Shown: positions 18,901 to 27,877, counted from the first letter of the stretch. The stretch: DNA of 64,000 bases from Stieleria tagensis (GCF_024129865.1 NZ_JAMYFE010000052.1:101456-165455); one strand, 5' to 3'. The notes: generated by a model from the letters alone, not told the origin. Numbers and translations: made by a program.

Positions 18901-19644
18901 AGCTTCATCGATCAGAATGTTGTCGACTTCGTCAATGATCGCGTAGTTCAGGGGGCCTTGGCATTGTTGCGCATCGGCGGGGAAGCGATCGTCTCCCTGC
19001 GACGCCGGACGCATGTTGTCACGCAGGTAATCGAAACCGAATTCGTTGTTGGTTCCATAGGTGATGTCACAGCGATAGGCCGCTTGTTTTTCGGCCGTCG
19101 ACATGCCCGATTGAATCGCGTTGACGGTCAGCCCCAGGTTCATGTACAGCGGCGCCATCCATTCCATGTCACGCCGTGCCAAGTAATCATTGACCGTGAT
19201 GACGTGGACGCCTTTGCCTTCGATCGCATTCAGGTACGCCGGCAACGTGGCGACCAGCGTTTTACCTTCACCGGTCACCATTTCGGCGATGTTGCCGCTG
19301 TGCAGCACCATTCCGCCGATCAGCTGCACGTCGTAGTGACGCATCGATAGGAACCGTTTGCCGCCTTCGCGACAGACCGCAAAGGCTTCTACCAAAATCT
19401 CGTCCAGCGTTTCGCCGTCGCGAATTCGATTGCGAAACAGTTGCGTTTGCTCACGCAGCTGCTCGTCGGTCATCGCTTCGTATTTCGGCTCCAACGCCGT
19501 GATCTCTTCCGCTTTGGCACGCAGCTGCGCGACCTGGCGGGCATTGGCAGATCCAAATACGGAAGTGACCGCACGCTCGAACGAGCTGAGGGCTCCGCCA
19601 CAGACTGCGCCGGTAACATCCACTAGATTTTCAAAAAACGACAT
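15928..19644 (-). CDS. secA: Preprotein translocase ATPase SecA, enlarged
   Basis: A 1238-residue SecA, against about 900 in E. coli. It is the ATP-driven motor for Sec-dependent export through SecYEG. Visible elements are Walker A GEGKT (125-129), the DEVD box (238-241), the TDIILGGNPE helicase motif (569-578), QLRGRCGRQGD (642-652), the late helical scaffold with LNIVDDAWKNHL (1088-1099), and the C-terminal zinc motif CPCGSG...CC (C1223, C1225, C1234, C1235). About 50 residues (456-505) inserted before GRPVLVGT have no counterpart in E. coli SecA. The region between about 740 and 1085 is also far longer than usual and is helical and acidic. It is divergent from rpiB. Confidence 0.97.
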   Translation of the reverse strand: MSFFENLVDVTGAVCGGALSSFERAVTSVFGSANARQVAQLRAKAEEITALEPKYEAMTDEQLREQTQLFRNRIRDGETLDEILVEAFAVCREGGKRFLSMRHYDVQLIGGMVLHSGNIAEMVTGEGKTLVATLPAYLNAIEGKGVHVITVNDYLARRDMEWMAPLYMNLGLTVNAIQSGMSTAEKQAAYRCDITYGTNNEFGFDYLRDNMRPASQGDDRFPADAQQCQGPLNYAIIDEVDNILIDEARTPLIISGPSDMDLGRYAEADKVARQLRREEHFTVDEKQHNVTLTDEGVREAERLAGVESFYTAGNMEWPHLIDNSLKAHYLYKLDVNYVVKDRQIVIVDEFTGRLMDGRQWSDGLHQAVEAKEGVPIKPETQTFATASLQNIFKMYKKLSGMTGTAMTEANEFWKIYNLDVIAIPTNRDMQRLEFPDVIYLTEEFKFKALAEEIERTNKWDILELKDGSEMWGKITEEQDDQVKFISQGEKNATTIPRSKITHLQYAGRPVLVGTVSIEKSEKLSRLLERRGVPHEVLNAKQHEREADIVSQAGRKNAVTIATNMAGRGTDIILGGNPETKAWAQLQHKYPTRLEVPDDEWNELVESIDQAEGMSEQGKHVRELGGLYVLGTERHESRRIDLQLRGRCGRQGDPGSSRFFLSLEDDLMRIFAGEWVKNMMERIGMKEDEPLESKLVTRRIAAAQKKVEERNFEMRKSLLDYDEVMDEQRKRVYRYRQNLLDGHSSRSMILDLIRSQIQEQIDTFLEPDYGVDTFASYAGAQLGCTLDAKDFQNMDISMATSYAREQAERSAEVTVEEAVEENLPEGMEDEWNWHALAKWANTTVGTNYQDHQLKKMDRDELIMTLIEKSQKNIEQVDLSEGEPFLDADYGLRVLCGWMRHRFGIETTPEEFRDVEDRRAVTKALVSRAEEAYAEKETEYPALAGISKFTVHQGAQVILDRENLVDWIRRRFDKSLTIDDVPLNRDDLKTQLVAFSRDTSSAAGAFYDEARRRVNELFGNVDAETTAAVASSGTDKLESLAEWMTKELADPADPDGLSRMNRQELGLAVGGAVDDRFHPEMRRMERQILLNIVDDAWKNHLLTMDHLRSSVGLKGYAQLDPKVEYKREGMRLFDQMWESVGEQVTGLIFRMESFNQDFIRSTWVDAKARHDEAHGVTSQSASATATKAATQTAAQQAAESSNRPADVKAEPIRNVGVKVGRNDPCPCGSGKKFKQCCMRK

Positions 19645-20013
19645 CGCTGAATCGCTGAAGTTGGTTTATTTATGGTTTCCGGCCTGAGCATACTGATTCG
19701 CCGCAACCAAGGTCAGATTGGCAGCGCAGCACCCCCGGCGTCTAGATCAGCCAATCTTGGGCCAAACCGGGCACACAGTGGGCGATTGGACCGTTGAAAA
19801 CGCTCGCAAAACGCAGTCGGAGAAGCTAAATGCTTTAGGGGACTTAGGTTAGGTTTTTTGTGTTTTCAGGTCAACGGGAATCATTTTGGGGCCATCGACC
19901 GCTTTTCCAAGTCCCAGAAAAACCGCCCTGTTTCGCGGCTAACGCATTTTTCTGTTGGTGGCTAAACTGTCCGGCTCTCGTTTCCCACCAGCGTTTCTCT
20001 AGTTTGCCGATCC
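19645..20013. other. Divergent promoter region between secA and rpiB
   Basis: These 369 bases separate two divergent genes and must contain both promoters. No small gene is evident. T-rich stretches around 19850-19870 could belong to the rpiB promoter, but no -35/-10 pair stands out. Confidence 0.4.
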
Positions 20014-20535
20014 ATGCCTGAACCGACGTCTGATTTGACTGCACCTGTTACCCCGCTTCGTGTCGCCATTGGTGGGGATCACGCCGGTTATTCGCTGAAA
20101 CAGGTGGTCGCAGAGCAACTCGCCGAAAGCGCAATGGCGCAACTGGTCGGTGGCGTGATCGATTGCGGAACCAACAGCACCGAGCGTTGTGACTATCCTG
20201 ATTTTGCTATCGCAGTGTCGCGCGAGATTTTGGCCGGAAACGCCGACCGCGGGATTGTGGTCTGCGGCAGCGGCGTCGGCGTCAGCGTCGCGGCCAACAA
20301 GATTCCCGGAATTCGCGCCGCAATCTGCCACGACACCTACTCGGCACACCAGGGCGTCGAACATGACGACATGAACGTTTTGTGCATCGGTGGCCGGATC
20401 ATCGGCAGCGAGCTGGCGATGGAGATCGTGCGATCTTTTTTGGCGGCTCGCTACACTCCGGGCGAGCGACACCAGCGTCGGCTGGACAAAGTCCTGGAAA
20501 TTGAGCGACTCGGCAGCGACGCGCTGGGGCTGTAA
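20014..20535 (+). CDS. rpiB: Ribose 5-phosphate isomerase B
   Basis: A 173-residue RpiB/LacA/LacB-family sugar-phosphate isomerase that interconverts ribulose 5-phosphate and ribose 5-phosphate in the pentose phosphate pathway. The substrate-binding GGDHAGYSLK (about 14-23), the catalytic CGSGVGVSVAANK segment (about 85-97) with the active-site Cys, the CHDTYSAHQ loop (about 105-113, with His) and the DDMNVLCIGGRIIG segment (about 118-131) are all present. The length is slightly greater than the usual 145-155 because of a short N-terminal extension and tail. It is followed after 96 bases by aroC. Confidence 0.93.
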   Translation: MPEPTSDLTAPVTPLRVAIGGDHAGYSLKQVVAEQLAESAMAQLVGGVIDCGTNSTERCDYPDFAIAVSREILAGNADRGIVVCGSGVGVSVAANKIPGIRAAICHDTYSAHQGVEHDDMNVLCIGGRIIGSELAMEIVRSFLAARYTPGERHQRRLDKVLEIERLGSDALGL

Positions 20536-20631
20536 ATCCAAAATCAAGCCGGACCGGTTGAGACCACACGTTAAAACGTCTGCGTGTGACGCCGATGATT
20601 GGCACTTTTTTCACTCCCAAGCAGTCCCACC

Positions 20632-21906
20632 ATGGAAATTCTAGGCGGACCCTATTTTGGCGTCGCTGGCGCCGGCGAATCGCACGGGCCTGCGATCACG
20701 ACGATCGTGATGGGCTGCCCACCCGGATTGATGCTGCGTCGTGATGCGGTGCAAGCGTTTTTGGATCGTCGACGTCCCGGCGGCAATAAACATGGCACGC
20801 CGCGCAACGAGAAAGACAAGGTCGTGTTTCTGTCGGGGCTCTACCAAACCGACCACCAGGCGCTGACCGGTCCCTCGCAAATCACCGTCGACGTTGACGG
20901 GGCGAGTTTTCAAACCGACGGCTACGAGGCGGGCTACACGACGGGCGAACCGATTGCCGCGATGGTGCTGTCGACCAGTAAAAAATCCGGCGATTACACC
21001 CAGTTCAGCGGACCCAAGGGTCAAGTGCGGCCCGGGCACACGGATCTGGTCAAGTATCACAAGGCGCAAGGGTTTATCGATGTTCGCGGTGGCGGTCGCA
21101 GCAGCTATCGCGCGACGATCTCGGACGTCATCGGTGGCAGCATCGCACGGATCTGTTTGCAGCAATACTTTGGCACCGTGTTGTTGTCGTCGATCGATCA
21201 GGTCGGCCCGCTGCGGGCAACGGTCTCATTGGCCGATCGTTGCCAAGCGTTGATCGATCAATCCGGCAGCCAGTCGATCGATGCAGACGCCATCGCGGCG
21301 TTGGAGTCCGAGTTGGCAGCCACAGAGATTCAAACGATCGATGCGGAGTTCGCCACCGAGGCCGCTGAATTGATCAAGCAAACTCGTAAACAAGGCGACT
21401 CGATCGGTGCCAGTGTGGAAGTGGTCGCGTTGAATGTGCCGCCGCTGCTAGGCGATCCACTGTATCAAAGTTTGAAAGTCCGGATCATGGGAGCGCTTGG
21501 TGGATTGAACGCCGTGCAATCTTGTGAGATTGGTGCGGGCAAATCGGTGGTCGAGCGAACCGGCAGCGAAAATAATGATCCGATCCGCCGGCAAGGCTAT
21601 CAAGCGAATTCGCATGGCGGCCTGATTGGCGGTGTGACGACCGGAATGCCGTTGGTCTTTCGTGTCGGTTTTAAACCCACCTCGACGATCAACAAACCGC
21701 AGCAGTCGGTCACCAAGGATCTGACAGAGATCGATTTTGAACTTGAAAAAGGACGCCACGATCCCTGCGTCGGTGTCCGCGCCGGCGTCACATTGGAATC
21801 CCGGGTGGCAATCGAATTGGTCAACGCAGCACTCAGCCAACGCGCTCAAGGCTTGGCCGGGGGATTGCCGGGACTATTTGGTGCCGGGGATTCTCCCGCG
21901 GTTTAA
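20632..21906 (+). CDS. aroC: Chorismate synthase
   Basis: A 424-residue chorismate synthase, the last step of the shikimate pathway (EPSP to chorismate, using reduced FMN). I chose the ATG at 20632 because the protein then begins MEILGGPYFGV, the usual N-terminus; the frame extends to 20599. The first signature, GAGESHGP (about 13-20), and RPGHTDLVKYHKAQG (about 127-141) are present. The second signature reads GGRSSYRATISDV instead of the usual G-R-S-S-A-R-E-T type, so it deviates at Tyr and Ala. The C-terminal GRHDPCVGVRAG segment is conserved. It is longer than the usual 360-390. Confidence 0.93.
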   Translation: MEILGGPYFGVAGAGESHGPAITTIVMGCPPGLMLRRDAVQAFLDRRRPGGNKHGTPRNEKDKVVFLSGLYQTDHQALTGPSQITVDVDGASFQTDGYEAGYTTGEPIAAMVLSTSKKSGDYTQFSGPKGQVRPGHTDLVKYHKAQGFIDVRGGGRSSYRATISDVIGGSIARICLQQYFGTVLLSSIDQVGPLRATVSLADRCQALIDQSGSQSIDADAIAALESELAATEIQTIDAEFATEAAELIKQTRKQGDSIGASVEVVALNVPPLLGDPLYQSLKVRIMGALGGLNAVQSCEIGAGKSVVERTGSENNDPIRRQGYQANSHGGLIGGVTTGMPLVFRVGFKPTSTINKPQQSVTKDLTEIDFELEKGRHDPCVGVRAGVTLESRVAIELVNAALSQRAQGLAGGLPGLFGAGDSPAV

Positions 21907-22015
21907 TCGAAGTGCGACGGACGCATGATTCGCAAAACAAACGGGTTCCTGGAATCCTTTCGCAGTGGCGACAAAGAGTGGGCGAACTCACAACTGTGAC
22001 GCCGACTTGCACGGG

Positions 22016-22882
22016 CTACCAAACGATCTTTTCGGCGTCAAAGATCGGGCCTTCGACGCAGGTGCGTTTGTAATCCCACTCGCCGTCGTCCTGCTGGACT
22101 TTGGCCACGCAGGAGAAACAGATGCCAATGCCGCAGGCCATCGGGGTTTCCATCGAGACCTGGCAATCGACACCCCGCTCACGGCAAACCTCGGCCACTT
22201 TTTCCATCATGATCTCGGGGCCACAGGTCACCACACGCACCACAGCGTCACTGTCGATTTCATCCAGCCGTACGGCCAGGACATCGGGAACCAGTGCCAA
22301 TTGGCCTTCGGATCCGTCGTCGGTGCACAGCTGGACTTGGAAACCAGCGTCACGGAAATCGGGGACTCCGGCCAACAGCGACTGCCGCCGGGCGCCATAA
22401 ATCAGTTCGACATTTTTTGCCCAACCGTTGGGGCGGCCGAACGATTGGCTGCCACTGGCTTCGCGGCCCAACAGCAGCATCGGGGTTTGACCGATGCCAC
22501 CGACGGCCATGATCAAGTGGTCACAGGGGCGCGGTGTGAATCCATTCCCCAGCGGTCCCCACAAGCTGACTTTGGTGCCCAGTGGACTTTCGGCACAGGC
22601 GGTCGTGAAGACGCCCTTCTTTAAATACACCAGATCGATAAAGGTCGGTTGTCCCGATGCGTCGGGCACGACATCGTAGATCGCCAGCGCGCGACCGATC
22701 AGGGGTGCGTCGACACCGGCCAACCGAATCATCACAAATTGGCCCGGCACAGCGGTCGCTGCGATGCCCGGCGCCGCGACGCGCAATCGGTACGTCGCTT
22801 CCGCGATGCACACGTTCTCGATCAGAACGGATTCGTGCTGGACCAATTGGTCGGCGTAGTAATCGGCGTGAAGTGCAGACAT
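22016..22882 (-). CDS. pyrK: Dihydroorotate dehydrogenase electron-transfer subunit (PyrK-like)
   Basis: A 288-residue ferredoxin-reductase-type protein. The N-terminal half is a flavin-binding barrel (PGQFVMIRL near 47-55) and the middle is the NAD-binding domain (GIGQTPMLLLG near 130-140). The C-terminal cluster of cysteines (CGIGICFSCVAK with a later C in KRTCVEGP) would bind the 2Fe-2S centre. PyrK passes electrons from the class IB PyrD to NAD in pyrimidine synthesis. pyrD is not next to it, so a related flavin-dependent reductase role cannot be excluded. It converges with aroC and is divergent from the esterase gene. Confidence 0.85.
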   Translation of the reverse strand: MSALHADYYADQLVQHESVLIENVCIAEATYRLRVAAPGIAATAVPGQFVMIRLAGVDAPLIGRALAIYDVVPDASGQPTFIDLVYLKKGVFTTACAESPLGTKVSLWGPLGNGFTPRPCDHLIMAVGGIGQTPMLLLGREASGSQSFGRPNGWAKNVELIYGARRQSLLAGVPDFRDAGFQVQLCTDDGSEGQLALVPDVLAVRLDEIDSDAVVRVVTCGPEIMMEKVAEVCRERGVDCQVSMETPMACGIGICFSCVAKVQQDDGEWDYKRTCVEGPIFDAEKIVW

Positions 22883-23060
22883 GATCGAGAGAAATGGTGG
22901 TAGCGAAAGGTGCTGTCAAGATTTGCGGCAGTGCCGAATGGAATTGTACTGCGCACTTCCATGGGCGCGAGCGCCGCTGCCAATGGCACCCCGCGGCCTG
23001 TGCTAAAATCGTCGACTTCCCCACCACCCACCCTTCCTGCATTTCTGCGAGCCTACCACG

Positions 23061-25205
23061 ATGCTGTCTCGAATTTCCGCTTGGGTTTTCACTCTGGCGT
23101 TGGTCGCAATCGGGGTGACCGATGCTGCGGCACAGCCTGCGGCGCCGGCTGCAACAGCGCCAGCAGCACAGCCCGCTGTGACTGAAAAACTGAAAACGTT
23201 GAATGACCACTTTCCGTTTGTCGTTCCCGAGACAGTCGCCCAGTGGGACAGCCGACGTGACGCATTGAAGCGGCGTGTGTTGGTTGCCACCGGATTGTGG
23301 CCGATGCCGCAGAAAACCACGCTCCAACCGGTGTTGCATGGCAAACTGCAGCGTGACGGATTCACTGTGGAAAAAGTGTACTTTGAATCCTTGCCGGGCC
23401 ACTTCGTCAGCGGGATGTTGTTTCGCCCTGCGGACGACAACCCACTGGGGCTGGTCGACGGCAAGCGACCAGGCGTTCTGACACCGCACGGCCATGGCGG
23501 GCGGACGATGCGGCTGAGCGACAGCGCATTGGCAGAGCAATTGGAATCCGGGGGCGAGGTGTTCGAGCGTTCTGGACGCTACCCGAAACTGGCCCGCTGT
23601 GCACATCTGGCGCGGATGGGCTGTGTGACATTCATTTTTGACATGCTCGGCTATGCCGATTCCCAACAGATTTCTTACACAGTCGCTCACCGCCATGCCG
23701 ACGCCCGGCCCGAGGAATCCGATCGGGAGAACCCCTGTTTCTACAGTATTGATGCGGATCTGAATCTGCAGTCGATCATGGGATTGCAAACTTGGAACGC
23801 GATTCGCGCGCTGGACTTTTTGGCCGAACTGGACGACGTCGATGCCGATCGATTGGCGGTCACCGGTGGCAGCGGCGGCGGCACACAAACGATTCTGTTG
23901 GACGCGATCGACCCGCGAATCAAAGTCAGTTTTCCAAATGGCATGGTTTCCACAGCGATGCAAGGCGGCTGCTATTGTGAAAATTGCAACTACTTGCGGA
24001 TCGACACCGGCAATGTCGAACTGGCGGCGTTGTATGCACCGCGACCGCAGGGCATGACCGCCGCCAAAGACTGGACACGCGACATGTTGACCGATGGCTA
24101 TCCCGAGCTGAAGCGACTGTACACGATGTTGGGCAAACCCCAAAACGTGATGTGTGGCGACGTGTTGCAGTTCCCACACAATTACAACTACGTCACTCGG
24201 GCGATGATGTACCCGTGGATGGCCAAGCACCTAGGCTTGCCGTCGGACACGCCGCTCACCGAAGCTGATTTCAAACCGTTCACTGAGCAAGACATGCAGG
24301 TTTGGGACGACCAGCATCCGGCGCCGAGCGAAACCGGGGTCGAACATGAACGCGATGTGATCGCCTGGTGGAAAGCCGAAAACGACCGCGCATTGGACAA
24401 ACTGGTTCCCAGCGATTCCGATGGGCCTGGCGATGCAGCCGACAAGCTCAAACAGTATCGACAAGTTGTCGGTGGCGCCTGGAGTGTGTTCTTCGATCGC
24501 CAACTGCCGGCAAAATCTGATTTGGAAATCACCAAGCTTGGCAGTTCGTCTGACCCGGCTGCTGGCGAGGTGTACTTGGTGCGCCACCCGCAGTGGAATA
24601 CGCAGGTCAAAGTCAACGTGCAGCGGCCCGCCGACGTGGCCAGCAAGCAGACGATCGTCTACGCCGGCGCCCAGGACGCATCCGCCAACAACGATCCGTC
24701 CAATGCGAGCGCGACAGTGATCATGCCACAACTGTTGGCTGTCCTGGATTCCAATTCGGGCCGACCACAACAGCAACTGATCGACGACAAACGAACGTAT
24801 TCGGGGTTCACGTTCACCTACAACCGCCCCTTGGTTAGTAAGTGGTGCGAACAATTGTTGTGTACCCTTGCCGCGTTTGCTCCCGAAGGACAGCAGCCCG
24901 TGGTACTGCATGCGGCTGGGGACGGCGCCGCCGCCAGCGCAGTTGCAGCAGCGGTGATCGCCGGCGACCAAGTCGACGATTTAGTGGTTCAAACCGATGG
25001 GAAACGGTTGCGTGATGTCCAACGTTACAGCGACGCTAGTTTTTTGCCCGGGGCGTCCAAGTATTTTGATCTGCCGGGCTTGATGGCGCTGCGTGCACCC
25101 CATGCAATCACTGTGGTCGGCGAAACCGAAGCGTCGCTTGACATGGTGCGGCGTCTGTATTCAGCGGCGGGCGCAAGCGAACAATTGCAACTGCAGTCGC
25201 GATAA
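23061..25205 (+). CDS. Secreted alpha/beta-hydrolase, acetyl-xylan-esterase-like
   Basis: A 714-residue protein with a signal peptide (about 1-25) and a hydrolase domain. The oxyanion-hole region is HGHGG (143-147). The nucleophile elbow is G-G-S-G-G with Ser271. A Cys-rich stretch (GGCYCENCNYL, about 302-312) follows. The domain resembles the large acetyl-xylan esterase/prolyl-oligopeptidase-like esterases common in planctomycetes. The C-terminal 250 residues look like a second hydrolase-like region lacking an evident catalytic Ser. It probably removes acetyl or other ester groups from plant or algal polysaccharides outside the cytoplasm. It stands alone, convergent with the next gene. Confidence 0.78.
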   Translation: MLSRISAWVFTLALVAIGVTDAAAQPAAPAATAPAAQPAVTEKLKTLNDHFPFVVPETVAQWDSRRDALKRRVLVATGLWPMPQKTTLQPVLHGKLQRDGFTVEKVYFESLPGHFVSGMLFRPADDNPLGLVDGKRPGVLTPHGHGGRTMRLSDSALAEQLESGGEVFERSGRYPKLARCAHLARMGCVTFIFDMLGYADSQQISYTVAHRHADARPEESDRENPCFYSIDADLNLQSIMGLQTWNAIRALDFLAELDDVDADRLAVTGGSGGGTQTILLDAIDPRIKVSFPNGMVSTAMQGGCYCENCNYLRIDTGNVELAALYAPRPQGMTAAKDWTRDMLTDGYPELKRLYTMLGKPQNVMCGDVLQFPHNYNYVTRAMMYPWMAKHLGLPSDTPLTEADFKPFTEQDMQVWDDQHPAPSETGVEHERDVIAWWKAENDRALDKLVPSDSDGPGDAADKLKQYRQVVGGAWSVFFDRQLPAKSDLEITKLGSSSDPAAGEVYLVRHPQWNTQVKVNVQRPADVASKQTIVYAGAQDASANNDPSNASATVIMPQLLAVLDSNSGRPQQQLIDDKRTYSGFTFTYNRPLVSKWCEQLLCTLAAFAPEGQQPVVLHAAGDGAAASAVAAAVIAGDQVDDLVVQTDGKRLRDVQRYSDASFLPGASKYFDLPGLMALRAPHAITVVGETEASLDMVRRLYSAAGASEQLQLQSR

Positions 25206-25251
25206 TTCAAACGGGGCATTTGCGGTGCGTTGTTGGTGTGGACGATTTATT

Positions 25252-25272
25252 CGAGCGGGTTGCATCCGCTCG
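25252..25272. terminator. Hairpin between convergent genes
   Basis: A perfect 7-bp stem (25252-25258 with 25266-25272, loop GTTGCAT) lies in the 103-base gap between two converging genes. There is no U-tract directly after it, so it is a weak candidate for a bidirectional terminator. Confidence 0.4.
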
Positions 25273-25308
25273 GAGTCGTCACTTCCGTCAATAAAACCCC
25301 TTTCCCCT

Positions 25309-26262
25309 TTAAGCTGCGGCGCGGCCGTTGTGTCGTAGTCGCAGTTCTTCGTTCTGCAACAGATTGCGATGCGATTGACCGGACAAGGCCGCGTCGACAC
25401 GGCGGTCGATGCTTTTTCGCATCGCGCGATGGTAGCCCACCGAGGCGGCAAACAGCGTGATTAGATCCACGAATTGGGTTTGCTCGACCAACGGATGCGG
25501 GTCAAACACCAGATGGCTATCGCTGCCAAACGAAAACAGTTTGCCATCGATCTCGCCGATCGCTTCGCCGTCGGCTTCGATTTCAAAATCCGCGCCCCAG
25601 GAAAACCAATTGCGGCGCAGCAATAAATTCCACATCCGCGATCCGTCGTGATAACAGAATGTGAACAGGGACGGGATGCGAAAGGTACGATGGTTCTGTT
25701 GCACCGTTGTGACCAACTCGCTTCGCGCCAGCATCGCCGCCATCGTCAGGAGGACTTTCCCGGTCCCGATCGAGTTGTGAACCTCTGACGCGGTGACTTC
25801 TTCGATCGTTCCGACCCAGCGAACACGGTCACCGGTGGTACGAAACAGTTTCAACACCAACCGCCGCGTTTGAATCTCGTCGGATTGCATCTGCATGATG
25901 TGATCCTCGGCAAGCTGCTGTTCCAACCGGTCTTTCTGTTTGGCATTCAGACGTCCAGCCGATTTGATCGACCGTTTCAGTTCGCTGCGACGTTTGTCTT
26001 GCATCGAACGCAGACAACTGTGCATCTCCTCGGCATCAGGTTTCCAAACATCAGTCCGCATGCCGACCAAGTGCGTCTTTTCCCAGTCACCGGATTGTTC
26101 GTCGAACGAATTGACCGTTCCCACACAGTCCATGTGCGTGGTGAAATGATTGGTGTCGGCCGTTTTTAGTTTCTGCAGAAACTCAACATTACTTGCATGG
26201 ATGCCAGGCAAAGCCCACATGTCGACAAAACGTTGGCATCCGCTGGGTTCCTTCCCCGTCAT
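25309..26262 (-). CDS. Unknown cytoplasmic protein, 317 residues
   Basis: No signal peptide or membrane helix is seen. The middle is basic and probably coiled-coil (about 88-130, rich in K/R/E/Q). The C-terminal half alternates strands and aromatic residues (FTFCYHDGSRMWNLLLRRNWFS, split around residue 210). It includes a GEAIGEIDGKLFSFGS segment that is reminiscent of the LURP-one/scramblase-like barrel, but this is a guess. It starts 16 bases after the BBP7 gene stop and is probably co-transcribed with it. I do not recognise the family with confidence. Confidence 0.65.
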   Translation of the reverse strand: MTGKEPSGCQRFVDMWALPGIHASNVEFLQKLKTADTNHFTTHMDCVGTVNSFDEQSGDWEKTHLVGMRTDVWKPDAEEMHSCLRSMQDKRRSELKRSIKSAGRLNAKQKDRLEQQLAEDHIMQMQSDEIQTRRLVLKLFRTTGDRVRWVGTIEEVTASEVHNSIGTGKVLLTMAAMLARSELVTTVQQNHRTFRIPSLFTFCYHDGSRMWNLLLRRNWFSWGADFEIEADGEAIGEIDGKLFSFGSDSHLVFDPHPLVEQTQFVDLITLFAASVGYHRAMRKSIDRRVDAALSGQSHRNLLQNEELRLRHNGRAAA

Positions 26263-26278
26263 GATTCCGCCGTTTGGT

Positions 26279-27877
26279 TTAGTGGATGTAGGTTAATCCG
26301 AAATGAATGCCCTGAACGAAGAACGTGTCGTAGCTTAAGTTCGGTGACGGACTGGCCGCACCGGTGTTGGCAAAGTTGACCGCCAAACTGGGGTCAATTG
26401 CCCCAGAGACTTGCAACGCTTCGGTCATCGCGATCACGTGATAACCAAACGTCACGTCGAAGGCTGGAAACCGCTGCCAACCCAACGTCAGATCCAGTTC
26501 GGGAACCCAACTAAATGTGCTGTCTTTTTGTGTTCCCGCATTGGTCGATCGAACCAATAGCCCATTGGGATCTGATGCGTTGTTCCCATCGATACTCGTG
26601 AACGTATTTCCTTTCCGGTCGGCTCGTCGCGTCAATGACCCAAAGCCGACTTTCGCCAGCGAACTGAACGACCAACAACCTTCGCGGTAGCTGCTGGCAA
26701 ATCCGATTTGACCACCGTGGAATTGATTCTCGACAGCGAAGCTATCCGAGACGGCGATCACGGATCCCAGCGGCGCAAAGTCATCGTTGATCGAGGTGGA
26801 CCGCGACGAGATCGCCAGCGACTCGTCGAGTTGCATGTATTGGTAGCCGTATAGCAAATCCACCGTTCCGCCATAACGCTTGGACCACAACTGACGCATC
26901 GAAATGTCGGCACCATAGACATTGCTGTCGCCATAGATACCGATCTCGCCGGTGGCACGATTGGGAAACGCTACGATCTGTGTATCTTGCTCGGCCGTTG
27001 CTCCATCGGTCACGTTGAAGAACGGACGTGTCAGCACCGGGTTGGTGTCTTGGTTCGCCGTGAGCCCATAGTTTTGTTCGCCGGCAAACCATCCCCGCGC
27101 CACCACGCTGCGGTCTTTGCAGGAATCTAGCCACGATCCGATCGTGAACCGTCCACCGGCGACCATGTCTTTGAAAATGGTTTGCCCACCGGCCAAGACG
27201 ACCGTACCGGCCTGCCCGAGCTGGCCTGCGGTGTCGGGATCGGATGCCGGGCCAGTGGTCAACAACGGCGGTGGTCGGTCGCCCGAACGAAACATCAGCA
27301 TCAACTCGATTGAACCAAACCAGTCATCGCAGCGATTACCGATGCTATCGCAACCCATCGAATCGCATCCGGCCGAATCGCAATAGCCGGAATCGACGTA
27401 GCCGGAATCGTAAACGCCGACATCATACCCATCCTGATAAATCGGTTGCTCGACAACGTTCAGCGTCCCTGCATCGGAACCACTGCGGCATGATTCGCAG
27501 GAACAGGTTTGCACGTGTGACTGCTGGTAGCCGACCGTTTGTACTTCGCTAGATGGTGCCACGTTGTCGACCGCAGCGGCAGCTAGGTTTTCTTTGACGA
27601 TCGGCTGTGGCAACGGCGGTTGCTGTGGATCGCCCAAAGGGGCATCGACCAGTCCGCCCCCGACTTGCCCGTCGGCAACTTCATGCGGCTGCAGTTTCGC
27701 GACGTTCACACGCTGTATCTTTCCTTTGACCAATACCGGTGGTTGGTACGTGCCGCGATCCGACCGATCGTGGCGAACTTGGCCGTCCGCCGCCGTGACA
27801 GTCACGGATCCAGCAAGCGTCAACAGGGTGAACAGACAAGATTGAAACGCCAAGCGATGTTGTGCGTCTTGAATCAT
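26279..27877 (-). CDS. BBP7-family outer-membrane beta-barrel protein
   Basis: A 532-residue exported protein with a hydrophobic N-terminus (about 10-30). The first third contains Cys-containing, Tyr/Asp/Ser-rich repeats (about 120-195, a run of GYVDSGYCDSAGCDS-type units). From about residue 198 the sequence shows the alternating-strand pattern of an outer-membrane barrel, beginning with the W-F-G-S-I-E-L-M-L-M-F-R motif that marks the planctomycete BBP7 family and ending with an aromatic strand (HFGLTYIH). Its exact role is unknown. It is followed by the unknown 317-residue gene. Confidence 0.85.
   Translation of the reverse strand: MIQDAQHRLAFQSCLFTLLTLAGSVTVTAADGQVRHDRSDRGTYQPPVLVKGKIQRVNVAKLQPHEVADGQVGGGLVDAPLGDPQQPPLPQPIVKENLAAAAVDNVAPSSEVQTVGYQQSHVQTCSCESCRSGSDAGTLNVVEQPIYQDGYDVGVYDSGYVDSGYCDSAGCDSMGCDSIGNRCDDWFGSIELMLMFRSGDRPPPLLTTGPASDPDTAGQLGQAGTVVLAGGQTIFKDMVAGGRFTIGSWLDSCKDRSVVARGWFAGEQNYGLTANQDTNPVLTRPFFNVTDGATAEQDTQIVAFPNRATGEIGIYGDSNVYGADISMRQLWSKRYGGTVDLLYGYQYMQLDESLAISSRSTSINDDFAPLGSVIAVSDSFAVENQFHGGQIGFASSYREGCWSFSSLAKVGFGSLTRRADRKGNTFTSIDGNNASDPNGLLVRSTNAGTQKDSTFSWVPELDLTLGWQRFPAFDVTFGYHVIAMTEALQVSGAIDPSLAVNFANTGAASPSPNLSYDTFFVQGIHFGLTYIH

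Noticed and set aside
18133-19350. A 405-codon open frame on the plus strand opposite secA
   Set aside because: It lies fully inside the strongly supported secA gene, has no recognisable domain and reflects the codon bias of the real gene read on the other strand.
22521-24230. A 569-codon minus-strand open frame across pyrK and the esterase
   Set aside because: It overlaps two well-supported genes, is rich in His/Arg/Gln as shadows are, and has no family resemblance.
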